Source: an uncultured Lachnospiraceae bacterium (GTDB taxonomy: Bacteria; Bacillota; Clostridia; Lachnospirales; Lachnospiraceae). Taken from it: a DNA stretch of 64,000 nt. Within the stretch, counting starts at the first letter, position 1; every line of letters begins with the position of its first letter. The notes below the pieces were generated by a model that searched no databases, had not been told where the DNA came from, and saw only the letters and a program-made list of their open reading frames with translations. This document shows positions 44,931 to 53,081 of this stretch, in pieces. Where the stretch lies: assembly GCA_905201915.1 (NCBI GenBank), contig CAJKQE010000003.1, forward strand, positions 1 to 64,000, read 5' to 3'. The translations under genes and the position numbers were made by a program.

Positions 44931-45953
44931 TTATAATTTCTGTTCCTCGTTTTTTATATTACGAACAGAATCCCGATATATAATCTTACCGGGAATTCGG
45001 AATACACCTCCGCCCTTTTTCGTAGGGTTACCCATGTGCTTTATCATACGCCGTGCTGCAAGTTTACCAATCTCTTCAATGTCAACTGCCACTGTAGTAA
45101 GCTGCGGACTACAAACTTGTGCATAAATGGAATTATCAAATCCTGCTACGGAAATGTCCTCCGGTATATGGTAACCTTTTGCTGTTAATTCCTTAACCAG
45201 CTGAAATGCCGTCTCATCACAGTTACATACAAATGCTGTAGGCATTTTTTGTGGAAGCTCCAATGGGATTGCTTCTCCTTCCTGGCTGCGGTCCGGAATA
45301 TTCCATACATCCTGGGGAGTAATATTATTTTCCAGCATACTTCTTACATATCCCAGATAACGATCTGTAATACTAGTAGTAGCGCCAACTGTACCAACAA
45401 ACCCAATCTCCGTATGTCCCTGATGTATCAGATAATTAGTAATTTCATAACAGCTGTAAATATTTTCTGTTACTACTGAATCCGATTTATGGGTTTCATC
45501 ATAGACATCCACGTAGATTTTCGGAAGGTTTACAGCATCTAACTGTCTTTTTACTTCCCAATCCAGTATTCCGAGAAATATCAGGCCATCAAATATTCCC
45601 GATGACTTAATAGTCTGCAAATCTCCTGCAAGACTATTTCTGTTTGGTGATATCATCATGCTGGTGCAAGAGGATTTCTGAAGCTCACTAATAATCTTTT
45701 CATACATTGCCATGTAGAATTTACCTTCGTCTCCGGAGTTAAAACGATCACTCATAATAATTCCGACTTTTTTCGCCTTCCTATTCCCATAGTTTGGAAG
45801 AACATATCCCGATTTCTCAGCAAGATCTTCTATTCGTTTTTTCAGAGCTTCGCCTACTCCTTCTTTGCCATTTAACGCTTTAGAAACAGTAACTTTACTT
45901 ATACCCAGTTCATCAGCTATATCTTGCATAGAAACCGCTTTTTTCTCAGCCAT
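44931..45953 (-). CDS. LacI-family transcriptional regulator of mannoside locus
   Basis: A 340-aa LacI/GalR protein. N-terminal helix-turn-helix MQDIADELGISKVTVSKALNGKEGV (9-33) and the hinge helix (about 50-60) are followed by a periplasmic-binding-protein-like sensor domain (about 62-330) with VGIIMSDRF and ISVAGFDNS. It is first in the operon with the importer and GH130 gene, so a mannoside is the likely inducer. A palindrome in its own promoter is a likely autoregulatory operator. Confidence 0.9.
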   Translation of the reverse strand: MAEKKAVSMQDIADELGISKVTVSKALNGKEGVGEALKKRIEDLAEKSGYVLPNYGNRKAKKVGIIMSDRFNSGDEGKFYMAMYEKIISELQKSSCTSMMISPNRNSLAGDLQTIKSSGIFDGLIFLGILDWEVKRQLDAVNLPKIYVDVYDETHKSDSVVTENIYSCYEITNYLIHQGHTEIGFVGTVGATTSITDRYLGYVRSMLENNITPQDVWNIPDRSQEGEAIPLELPQKMPTAFVCNCDETAFQLVKELTAKGYHIPEDISVAGFDNSIYAQVCSPQLTTVAVDIEEIGKLAARRMIKHMGNPTKKGGGVFRIPGKIIYRDSVRNIKNEEQKL

Positions 45954-45986
45954 CGTATCCCCCTTTTCCCTAACATTTCTATAATA

Positions 45987-46015
45987 AATCTATCACTTTT
46001 TGACGTTTTCGTCAA
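45987..46015 (-). promoter_or_regulatory. Promoter and palindromic operator of mannoside importer operon
   Basis: Minus strand -35 TTGACG (46015-46010), 17-nt spacer, -10 TAGATT (45992-45987). The -35 is the left arm of the inverted repeat TTGACG-AAAA-CGTCAA (46015-46000), placed where a LacI-type repressor would block RNA polymerase. The promoter is 34 nt upstream of the LacI-gene ATG. Confidence 0.6.
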
Positions 46016-46146
46016 TAACTTTTAGACTTTTCATATATAATGCACACTTTTAATAAATGCTTTTTGTATATAATTGCCAATTTCATAAGGATTACTTTTA
46101 ACTTTACATCTTATTTAATTACTTAACATATATTCCCAAACTATAC

Positions 46147-47427
46147 TCATTTAATATGTGGCAACTTTCGTCCGTTAATAAAAAGGTTGATAAAACCTCC
46201 CAAACCAGATAATAAAAACAAGATAGAAATACTTTTATATCCAAGATATTGCTCAAAAACAGATTGTAAAGATGCACTGCACGCTGTTGTTAAGCAACCT
46301 GCAACGCTAACGATAGCTGCTGTAACTCCCAAATATAAAGTTTTCCCCGTATCCGGGCTAGCAGAATACTGCAAGTTTGTATTGGCAATTACTGTTCCCG
46401 AATTGCAAGCTGTTGTAATTGTCATCAAAATCGGAGCTATAAAAGGAGCACTTTCAGGAGTGACAAAGGCCCAAGACACTGTACAAAAAAGTCCAAGAGC
46501 TGATGAACGGCAAATTGTCCACTCCCATGTATGTTTGTCTGAAAAACATCCCCACAAATAACTTCCGGCCATTCCGGCTATAGCGGCTACAATTCCTGCA
46601 CTTGCCAGAAAGGTATGGCTCAGTCCCAGAACCCGAAGCTGATACACAATTAAAAATGGGGTAGCAATACCACTGGCAATACTTGACAAAATGTTATATG
46701 AAAGCAGCGAACGATAGCTTCTATCTTTCAATGGCTGAAAAACATCAGATAACTTTATTCCTACTGCATCTTCCACCGGACGCTCACATATATTCAACAA
46801 AAGTACAGCATCTAAGAGAGCCAACGCCAGACAGACAATTCCTACTGTCTGGTACCCTTCGCTATCCCTTCCCAGTGCCATAAGCTCATCAAGATGACGA
46901 CTTAGCAAGAAGGTTACAATACTATTTACCCCAACTGCCAAGATATCCTTCTTTGCCATATAAACCCCTCGTTCTTTTACATCCACAAGGCTTATGGTCC
47001 ATTGCTGAAGTCCCGGTGTTACAATACCGGCACTGGCAAAGGCAATCACATACAAAGCAACTGCTGTTCCAACCCGAAGTTTTGCACCTGATAAAAGTAA
47101 AGGAAGCAAAAACATTGCCGCTACAGAAAAACGATAAATCACACATAAAATCCACATAATCGGTTTTCTATAACGAAATCTCTCAAATAAAAACGGAGAA
47201 AAAAACTGCAAAATACAGCCTAGCTGCGGAATTAAAGCAATGGAGGCACACGCAGCAACTGATGCCCCCAGATAGCCAAGATACCCCGTCATAATATTAT
47301 TTGTTGCAGCTGCATAAATAATTGATGCAACTGCACCTTCTATCATAATACCGCGGGCTCCAATCAAAAGTTCACGTTCTGTGGGATTTTGATTAGGAAT
47401 AAATTTCTGTCTCAAATTCATATTCAT
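46147..47427 (-). CDS. MFS transporter
   Basis: A 426-aa polytopic protein with about 12 predicted TM helices, of the major facilitator superfamily. Loop segments RFRYRKPIMWILC (about 83-95) between TM 2 and 3 and SDKHTWEWTICRSS (294-307) between TM 8 and 9 fit the family loop A-like pattern. The N-terminal FIPNQNPTERELLIGARG is unusual. It lies next to a ROK kinase 92 nt upstream on the same strand, so a sugar or glycoside is a possible substrate; the substrate is not decided. It reads from the ROK transcript. Confidence 0.8.
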   Translation of the reverse strand: MNMNLRQKFIPNQNPTERELLIGARGIMIEGAVASIIYAAATNNIMTGYLGYLGASVAACASIALIPQLGCILQFFSPFLFERFRYRKPIMWILCVIYRFSVAAMFLLPLLLSGAKLRVGTAVALYVIAFASAGIVTPGLQQWTISLVDVKERGVYMAKKDILAVGVNSIVTFLLSRHLDELMALGRDSEGYQTVGIVCLALALLDAVLLLNICERPVEDAVGIKLSDVFQPLKDRSYRSLLSYNILSSIASGIATPFLIVYQLRVLGLSHTFLASAGIVAAIAGMAGSYLWGCFSDKHTWEWTICRSSALGLFCTVSWAFVTPESAPFIAPILMTITTACNSGTVIANTNLQYSASPDTGKTLYLGVTAAIVSVAGCLTTACSASLQSVFEQYLGYKSISILFLLSGLGGFINLFINGRKLPHIK

Positions 47428-47518
47428 CTCTTTATCTATATACCTCTCAAAATCATCAGATATTGCTGCAGATGTGCCTCCATCTGCAAATATTATAAAA
47501 TTTTTTATCTTAGATCTT

Positions 47519-48421
47519 TTATCCTCTTGTCATTTTCACAAACAGTCCTTGCATAGCTTTTTCAGAAGTTTCTGTCTGCACATGAATTTTAATATTTCTC
47601 TTTTCACATTCTTCTGCAAATTCTTTACCAAAATAAGTAAAGCTCTTTGAAATCTGCCCACCGAAAATAATTGCATCAGGATGGAAATCTTCGATAACCG
47701 GAAGAATTGCAGCTATAATATCATCCCCGAATTTTTTCCATGCTTCCAGAGCTGTTTCATCACCATTCTGACATAAATCATAAAGTTCTTTTCCGCTCTT
47801 AGGCTCTCCAAATACTTCCTTACAAATTCGTTCCAGTCCTCTTACAGAAATGTAATCATCAATAATAGAGTCTTTATATGGAAGCCAATACAACCATCCA
47901 CACTCCGGTACTCCCTCTCCTGATTTCTGTGGAACTTTATCCTTTAAAAATGCAGTTCCTGTACCTGTCCCAATACAAAGACACACAATTTTAGATTCAT
48001 TCTGCATTTCTCCGAACCATGCCTCTCCAACTGCAAATGCCTCGATATCATGTAAATAACCAAATCTTGCATTTTCAATTTCAGGAATTCTTTTTTTCAT
48101 TTCAGGTTCTAAGGCTCTTCCGTAAATGCTGTCATATTTATTTAATCCCTGTATTTGGCAAATTCCCTTTTCATAATCAAAAGGTCCCGGAAATGCCATG
48201 CCAACTCCTATTATTTCTGCCTGCGGATTTGTGTTCATTAACTCTCTCAAAATAAAAGCAAAATTATCCAGAATAACATCTGCGCTTTCTCTGGATTTTG
48301 ATGGGTAAGAAGAAATATCTGTTTTTCTGTTGCCTTCCTCATCAAACACAGCGCCTTTAATCTGTGTTCCTCCTACATCAAGAAGTAAATACACTTTTTC
48401 TGTATAATTTGTCATAGCCAT
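47519..48421 (-). CDS. ROK-family sugar kinase-like protein
   Basis: A 300-aa protein of the ROK family with the ATP-binding start LLLDVGGTQIKGAVFDEEG (11-29) and GIGTGTGTAF-like loop (CIGTGTGTAFLKD, about 148-160). The usual CxCGxxGCxE zinc motif of ROK kinases is absent; at that position the sequence reads YWLPYKDSIIDDYISVRGL. It lacks a helix-turn-helix, so it is a kinase rather than a NagC-type regulator. The missing zinc site, normally needed for folding, suggests a divergent specificity. It is likely cotranscribed with the MFS gene. Confidence 0.82.
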   Translation of the reverse strand: MAMTNYTEKVYLLLDVGGTQIKGAVFDEEGNRKTDISSYPSKSRESADVILDNFAFILRELMNTNPQAEIIGVGMAFPGPFDYEKGICQIQGLNKYDSIYGRALEPEMKKRIPEIENARFGYLHDIEAFAVGEAWFGEMQNESKIVCLCIGTGTGTAFLKDKVPQKSGEGVPECGWLYWLPYKDSIIDDYISVRGLERICKEVFGEPKSGKELYDLCQNGDETALEAWKKFGDDIIAAILPVIEDFHPDAIIFGGQISKSFTYFGKEFAEECEKRNIKIHVQTETSEKAMQGLFVKMTRG

Positions 48422-48445
48422 TTTTCCTTTCCATACGATTTATTT

Positions 48446-48457
48446 CTACATTTGTAG
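48446..48457. promoter_or_regulatory. Short palindrome in ROK gene leader
   Basis: CTACATTTGTAG, a 12-bp dyad, contains TACA-NN-TGTA, the core of BlaI/CopY-family operators. Only eight bases match, so chance is possible. It lies between the promoter and the ROK start. Confidence 0.3.
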
Positions 48458-48479
48458 TAACCACAACGTTATGCCCTTT

Positions 48480-48507
48480 ATATTATCAAATTTTTTTTCA
48501 TTTGCAA
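48480..48507 (-). promoter_or_regulatory. Promoter of ROK-MFS genes
   Basis: Minus strand TTGCAA (48507-48502), 16-nt spacer, TAATAT (48485-48480), 59 nt upstream of the ROK start codon in an AT-rich stretch. Confidence 0.5.
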
Positions 48508-48592
48508 GTTTTTTCTTGATTTTTTATATTTCCCAGTAAAAACCCATTTTCTTTCATTCGCATCCCACTATTATTTAATTAAGAACCATAAA

Positions 48593-48638
48593 CAAAAACC
48601 GCTGAAATCCTTAAAAAATAAGGTTTTCAGCGGTTTTC
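48593..48638 (-). terminator. Terminator of the sucrose/fructan operon
   Basis: Minus strand ACCGCTGAAAACCTTA pairs with TAAGGATTTCAGCGGT around TTTTT, with one mismatch, then TTTTTG. It starts about 20 nt after the GH13 stop codon. Confidence 0.85.
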
Positions 48639-48656
48639 ATAGTATCTCATCCAAAA

Positions 48657-50507
48657 TCAAACTTGATACAACCAACAAAAACTGCCCGCAGGAACTAAAA
48701 CGGCTTTCGCTTCTTTTTGTTCACCTGACATTACATCTGTATAAAGGCCATCTTCTTGAATCCATGCTGTTTTTTCTTCCTGAGAAAAATTAAATAACGC
48801 AATCAGTTTTTCTTCATCTTGGCTTCTTTTAATTCCAAGTATGGCATTGTCATAGGTTTCCAACATTTCTATATCTGCCTGTGCATCAAAAACTTTATGT
48901 TCTGCTCGAAATGTTTCCAATTCTTTTAAAGCGTTAAAAATCTGATGTTGACTTGTACCCTCTTCACATATTTTTTTCTGCAAATCCCATTGAAATTTTC
49001 CACGATGCAAATATCTGGAATCTTCACATTTCATCGGGTCATCATGATAACTATAATCATTCAACTGTCCGATTTCATCTCCACAATACAATACCGGAAT
49101 TCCGGATTGTACAAGCAAATACGCATGTAGCATAATCACCCATCCGGCTGCTTTCCTAATTTCCTCTTCGTCCTGTTCATACAGAGCCTTTTCCAAACCA
49201 CAAAGGGAAGCCGTTGTTCCACATAATCTGGCATCTTTACTGATTGGATCTGAGTTATATAATTCTCCGCGCCCTACAGCCTCTGGGTACTTTCCAGTCA
49301 GATAATCGTTCAAATATTGCTTATGTGGAATTTCACGAATCGAAAAATTCTCTAACCACTCATAATCCAATCCCCATCCTATGTCATCATGACAACGAAG
49401 ATAATTCAAAAATACATAGTCTTTTGGTAAGTGACTGATAATCTCCATCTGCCTTTTCAACAACCTGACATCCTTCGTTGCCACTGTATGCCAAGTCGTT
49501 GCCATGGTTGTAACATTATACAACAGATGACATTCCGGCTTTTCTATGGTGCCGAAGTATGGCACTACTTTTGAAGGTTCCATAACAATCTCTCCAAGCA
49601 AAAGCACACCCGGACATACAATTTCCGTCACAATTCTCATAATTCGGACAATGCTGTGAACCTGTGGAAGGTTGCGACAGCTCGTTCCTAACTGTTTCCA
49701 AATATATGGTACGGCATCCAATCGTAAAATATCAATTCCTCGATTAGCAAGATACAGCATATTGTCAATCATCTCGTTTAGGACAACCGGATTCCAGTAG
49801 TTCAGATCCCATTGATATGGATAGAATGTTGTCATGACATGTTTCCCCATATCAGGAAGCCATGTAAAATTCCCCGGAGCCGTTGTAGGGAATACCTGTG
49901 GAACTGTCTTTTCAAATTCTGCCGGAAGCTCATAATTATCGTAAAAGTAATAACGGTCCATATATTCCCGTTCACCTTGTCTGGCACGTTTTGCCCACTC
50001 ATGATCTTCAGATGTATGATTCATTACAAAATCAAGACAGACGCAGATGTTTCGCCTATGGCATGCTCCGGTCAGGCTCTCCAAATCTTTCATTGTCCCA
50101 AGTTGTGGCTGCACACTCCGAAAATCTGCTACTGCATATCCACCATCACTTCGCCCTTCCGGTGAAGCAAGGAGAGGCATTAAATGCAGATAATTCACAT
50201 GACAGGATTCAATATAATCCAACCGTTTTTTAACTCCATTGAGGTTCTCTGCAAACGCATCTGTATAAAGCATCATGCCCAGCAAGTCACTCTTTTTATA
50301 CCAATCTGTATTCTTCACACGTGACTCATCAAACTTTTTCAAATTCGGTTTTCGTGCATGATATGCCTCTTGCATCCGATATAATAAATTCTCAAACTGA
50401 TCGCTGCGTTCTGGATACAACTCCATATAGAGCCATTTTAGTTCGTCATAATACAGCTTCAGACGTTTCTCATAACGCTGTTCTGCCTGTATTTTTTTTG
50501 CCTTCAT
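48657..50507 (-). CDS. GH13 alpha-amylase-family enzyme, amylosucrase-like
   Basis: A 616-aa enzyme with the amylosucrase-type (GH13_4) layout: a long N-terminal helical region (1-75, with YYDELKWLYMELYP), then the catalytic barrel beginning GMMLYTDAFAENLNG. Candidate catalytic residues are nucleophile D264 (ILRLDAVPYIWK), acid/base E306 (LLLGEIVMEP) and D374 or D375 (YLRCHDDIGW). A C-terminal beta domain ends PAGSFCWLYQV. The family uses sucrose, either polymerising glucose to alpha-glucan or hydrolysing it. Its place after GH32 and fructokinase fits sucrose. It overlaps nothing; 4 nt separate it from the fructokinase gene. Other GH13 specificities cannot be excluded. Confidence 0.8.
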   Translation of the reverse strand: MKAKKIQAEQRYEKRLKLYYDELKWLYMELYPERSDQFENLLYRMQEAYHARKPNLKKFDESRVKNTDWYKKSDLLGMMLYTDAFAENLNGVKKRLDYIESCHVNYLHLMPLLASPEGRSDGGYAVADFRSVQPQLGTMKDLESLTGACHRRNICVCLDFVMNHTSEDHEWAKRARQGEREYMDRYYFYDNYELPAEFEKTVPQVFPTTAPGNFTWLPDMGKHVMTTFYPYQWDLNYWNPVVLNEMIDNMLYLANRGIDILRLDAVPYIWKQLGTSCRNLPQVHSIVRIMRIVTEIVCPGVLLLGEIVMEPSKVVPYFGTIEKPECHLLYNVTTMATTWHTVATKDVRLLKRQMEIISHLPKDYVFLNYLRCHDDIGWGLDYEWLENFSIREIPHKQYLNDYLTGKYPEAVGRGELYNSDPISKDARLCGTTASLCGLEKALYEQDEEEIRKAAGWVIMLHAYLLVQSGIPVLYCGDEIGQLNDYSYHDDPMKCEDSRYLHRGKFQWDLQKKICEEGTSQHQIFNALKELETFRAEHKVFDAQADIEMLETYDNAILGIKRSQDEEKLIALFNFSQEEKTAWIQEDGLYTDVMSGEQKEAKAVLVPAGSFCWLYQV

Positions 50508-50511
50508 TCTT

Positions 50512-51477
50512 CTATTCCTTATCTGCTTTTTCTTCTATAAATCTGCGGATTTCCTGTTCTTTTGGCATGGAGCGAATAGCTCCTTTCTTCAATGTAATCA
50601 AAGCCGCTCCTGCATTGGCAAATGTAAGCATCTCTTCCAGCTCTTTCTCGGATAGATGCTGAAGGTCATGCTCCAACAGGTATCCCAAAGAACAGCCGCA
50701 AAATGTATCTCCTGCTCCGGTTGTCTCAATTGCCTGCACGCAAAAACCTTTTTTCTCTATTCGCATTTCTTTATAATAGGCACAGCTTCCATCTTTCCCT
50801 TTTGTAAGAAGAATTAGTGGAATTTGATATTTTTCCTGAAGAATAGCAATTCCTTCATCATAATCCTCTTTTCCGGTTACAAATTGGATCTCATTATCCG
50901 AGATTTTCAAAATATCGCATTGCCGGAAACCATATTCCATCTGCTCTTTTGCAAGCTCCAAAGACTCCCACAGAGGCTCTCGCAAATTCGGATCAAAAGA
51001 AATGATTGCACCTGCCTCTTTCGCAATGGAAACTGCTTTTTTGGTAGCATTTCTCACACCTTGATGTGTCATGGACAACGTACCAAAGTGAAATATTTTT
51101 GTACCTTTTATAACTTCCGGATTGATTTCCTCTTCACTAAGCATCATATCTGCGCCAGGATTTCGATAGAATGAAAACTCTCTATCTCCATCTGCCAATG
51201 TATGTACAAATGCAAGCGTTGTTCGTACCTCTTCATCCATAATCAGATTTTTTGAATCAATCCCCACTTCATCTAATGTCTGTTTCAACAAGTTTCCAAA
51301 CATATCCTGTCCAACTTTTCCAATAAATGCGGTCTTTTTTCCCATCTGTTTCAGCATAGCAAGCACATTGCATGGTGCTCCTCCTGGATTTACTTCCAAA
51401 AGCTGATTTCCCTGTTCACTTTTTCCGCTTTCTGTAAAATCAATCAAAAGCTCTCCAAGCGCTACTACATCATACAT
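50512..51477 (-). CDS. Fructokinase, PfkB family
   Basis: A 321-aa ribokinase-fold kinase. N-terminal VALGELLIDFTESGKSEQG and VNPGGAPCNVLAMLKQMG (about 29-46) hold the sugar-binding region, and ETTGAGDTFCG (about 248-258) is the PfkB signature 2 anion hole with the catalytic Asp. Its placement between GH32 and the GH13 enzyme indicates phosphorylation of fructose freed inside the cell to fructose 6-phosphate. It starts 27 nt after the GH32 stop. Confidence 0.92.
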   Translation of the reverse strand: MYDVVALGELLIDFTESGKSEQGNQLLEVNPGGAPCNVLAMLKQMGKKTAFIGKVGQDMFGNLLKQTLDEVGIDSKNLIMDEEVRTTLAFVHTLADGDREFSFYRNPGADMMLSEEEINPEVIKGTKIFHFGTLSMTHQGVRNATKKAVSIAKEAGAIISFDPNLREPLWESLELAKEQMEYGFRQCDILKISDNEIQFVTGKEDYDEGIAILQEKYQIPLILLTKGKDGSCAYYKEMRIEKKGFCVQAIETTGAGDTFCGCSLGYLLEHDLQHLSEKELEEMLTFANAGAALITLKKGAIRSMPKEQEIRRFIEEKADKE

Positions 51478-51504
51478 TTTCTTTCTCCTTGTGCAGTCAT
51501 TTAT

Positions 51505-52818
51505 CTATTCTAAAGTTTCTATTGATACGGATACATTTCCCTGTACCTTAATTTCATTTCCAAGCTGATATACAGCATTTGATATTACTGCCTCTCCCTC
51601 ATTTACAAATACTTCTATCAGATTTTGATCCACATAAACTTCCAGATTAAATCCATCTGCTAATTCCGGTGTTGCAAACTCTGTACGAAACTGGGGAAAT
51701 GCCGTATACAACACACTTCTGTCTGTGCAGATTTTTTTACCCTGACGGAAGATACGATATCCTCCAACATTAACTTCCTCTCCATCCTGCAGAGAAAATC
51801 GTAATCGATATCCTGCGTCTGAAGCTTCTTTTGGCGAATCAATCTTTTTTGTATATACATTTTGGATATTTGGATGCACACGGAAATAGATTTTTCCGTT
51901 CTTTACTTCTACTACACGTGGAATACTCATCATTCCCTGCCATTTTCCATCTACCGGCTGTGGCATACGAAGCCATGCCATCAAAATTCTTCTTCCCTGT
52001 GCATCTACTGTACTCTGCGGTGCATAGAGATCCAAGCCATAATCCAGAAATTGATAAGTATCCGGAAGTTCCATGTGGCAATTTTTTTTATCAAAAGACA
52101 CCTGCATACAAATGGCTTGATTTTCATCTGCCTTGCCATCCTTCAAAATCCCCATCGGAGAAAAGATGATAATGTGTTTGCCATTTACTTCAAAGTAATC
52201 CGGACATTCCCACATCCAGCCAAATTCTTCTCCTTTAGAAACAGAGTTTACATAATCCCAATGTTCCTTGTCTGTACTTTTGAAAAACAGCAATCTTCCT
52301 TTTCTGTCTTCTATTGTACTTCCAAGCACCATATACCAGCCGTCCTCTTCTTTCCAGACTTTTGGATCTCTTGTGTGTCTTGCATCTCCGATTTGCGAAT
52401 TTTGAATAACCGGAATTACTGTTTTCTTATCTTTTATGTTGTCAAACTGCATTCCATCCTCTGAAGTAATCATCATTTGTGCAGATACAAACTGTTCATC
52501 TAAACAAAGATTAATATCCTCAGGATTTTCCACCGTATAATTCACACCGGTATAATACAGATACAATTTTCCATCTTCTTCCACTGCACTTCCTGAAAAA
52601 CATCCGCTTCTGTCATCAGTTTTACTTGGAAACAGCGCAATTCCGAGATTTTCCCAATGTACTAAATCCTTACTGATTACATGGTTCCAATGCATTCTTC
52701 CCCATCTGGCATTATATGGGAAGCACTGATAAAATAAATGGTATGCACCTTGATAATAAATAAAACCATTCGGGTCATTCATCCAATTGTTATTCGGTTT
52801 TACGTGTATTTTCTGCAT
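51505..52818 (-). CDS. GH32 beta-fructosidase (sucrose/fructo-oligosaccharide hydrolase)
   Basis: A 437-aa cytoplasmic enzyme (no signal peptide) with GH32 motifs: WMNDPNG (nucleophile D15), RDP (150-152) and ECPDYFE (acid/base E204). The N-terminal five-bladed propeller is followed by a beta-sandwich (about 310-437). It is similar in length to SacA/ScrB-type hydrolases. As the importer is an ABC system with no PTS enzyme in the operon, the substrate should be unphosphorylated sucrose or short fructo-oligosaccharides. It starts 12 nt after the HPr-like gene. Confidence 0.93.
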   Translation of the reverse strand: MQKIHVKPNNNWMNDPNGFIYYQGAYHLFYQCFPYNARWGRMHWNHVISKDLVHWENLGIALFPSKTDDRSGCFSGSAVEEDGKLYLYYTGVNYTVENPEDINLCLDEQFVSAQMMITSEDGMQFDNIKDKKTVIPVIQNSQIGDARHTRDPKVWKEEDGWYMVLGSTIEDRKGRLLFFKSTDKEHWDYVNSVSKGEEFGWMWECPDYFEVNGKHIIIFSPMGILKDGKADENQAICMQVSFDKKNCHMELPDTYQFLDYGLDLYAPQSTVDAQGRRILMAWLRMPQPVDGKWQGMMSIPRVVEVKNGKIYFRVHPNIQNVYTKKIDSPKEASDAGYRLRFSLQDGEEVNVGGYRIFRQGKKICTDRSVLYTAFPQFRTEFATPELADGFNLEVYVDQNLIEVFVNEGEAVISNAVYQLGNEIKVQGNVSVSIETLE

Positions 52819-52830
52819 AGAATTCCTCCA

Positions 52831-53070
52831 TTACTCTTCTACTGCAAACGGTTGTAAAAGAGCTGCCGCTTTTTCTGCATCTTCTCCGTCTGCATGAATT
52901 CGAACCATAACAGGTTCTGATAAATTGATACTAAAAATCCCCATAATCGACTTTGCATCAATCACATAACGTCCTGATGCAATGTCCACATCACAATCCA
53001 GCTTACAAACTGTATTCACAAAATTTTTTACGCCTTCTATTGTCCCTAAAAAGATATTCATTGTCTTCAT
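52831..53070 (-). CDS. HPr-like protein lacking the PTS histidine (Crh-like)
   Basis: A 79-aa protein with the HPr C-terminal half: VDIASGRYVIDAKSIMGIFSINL (28-50), which aligns with HPr around regulatory Ser46 (here S41). The N-terminal region that should hold the phospho-His motif HARPA reads GTIEGVKNFVN, so residue 15-equivalent His is gone. Bacillus Crh has the same trait (His15 replaced, Ser46 kept) and acts as a CcpA corepressor after HPr kinase phosphorylation. A catabolite-control role is inferred. It lies inside the sucrose operon between the ATPase and GH32 genes. Confidence 0.85.
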   Translation of the reverse strand: MKTMNIFLGTIEGVKNFVNTVCKLDCDVDIASGRYVIDAKSIMGIFSINLSEPVMVRIHADGEDAEKAAALLQPFAVEE

Positions 53071-53081
53071 ATTTGTACCCC

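Noticed and set aside
45954..46146. Gap between the mannoside LacI gene and the MFS gene searched for a terminator of the MFS gene
   Set aside because: No convincing stem with a U-tract was seen; only the LacI promoter could be supported.
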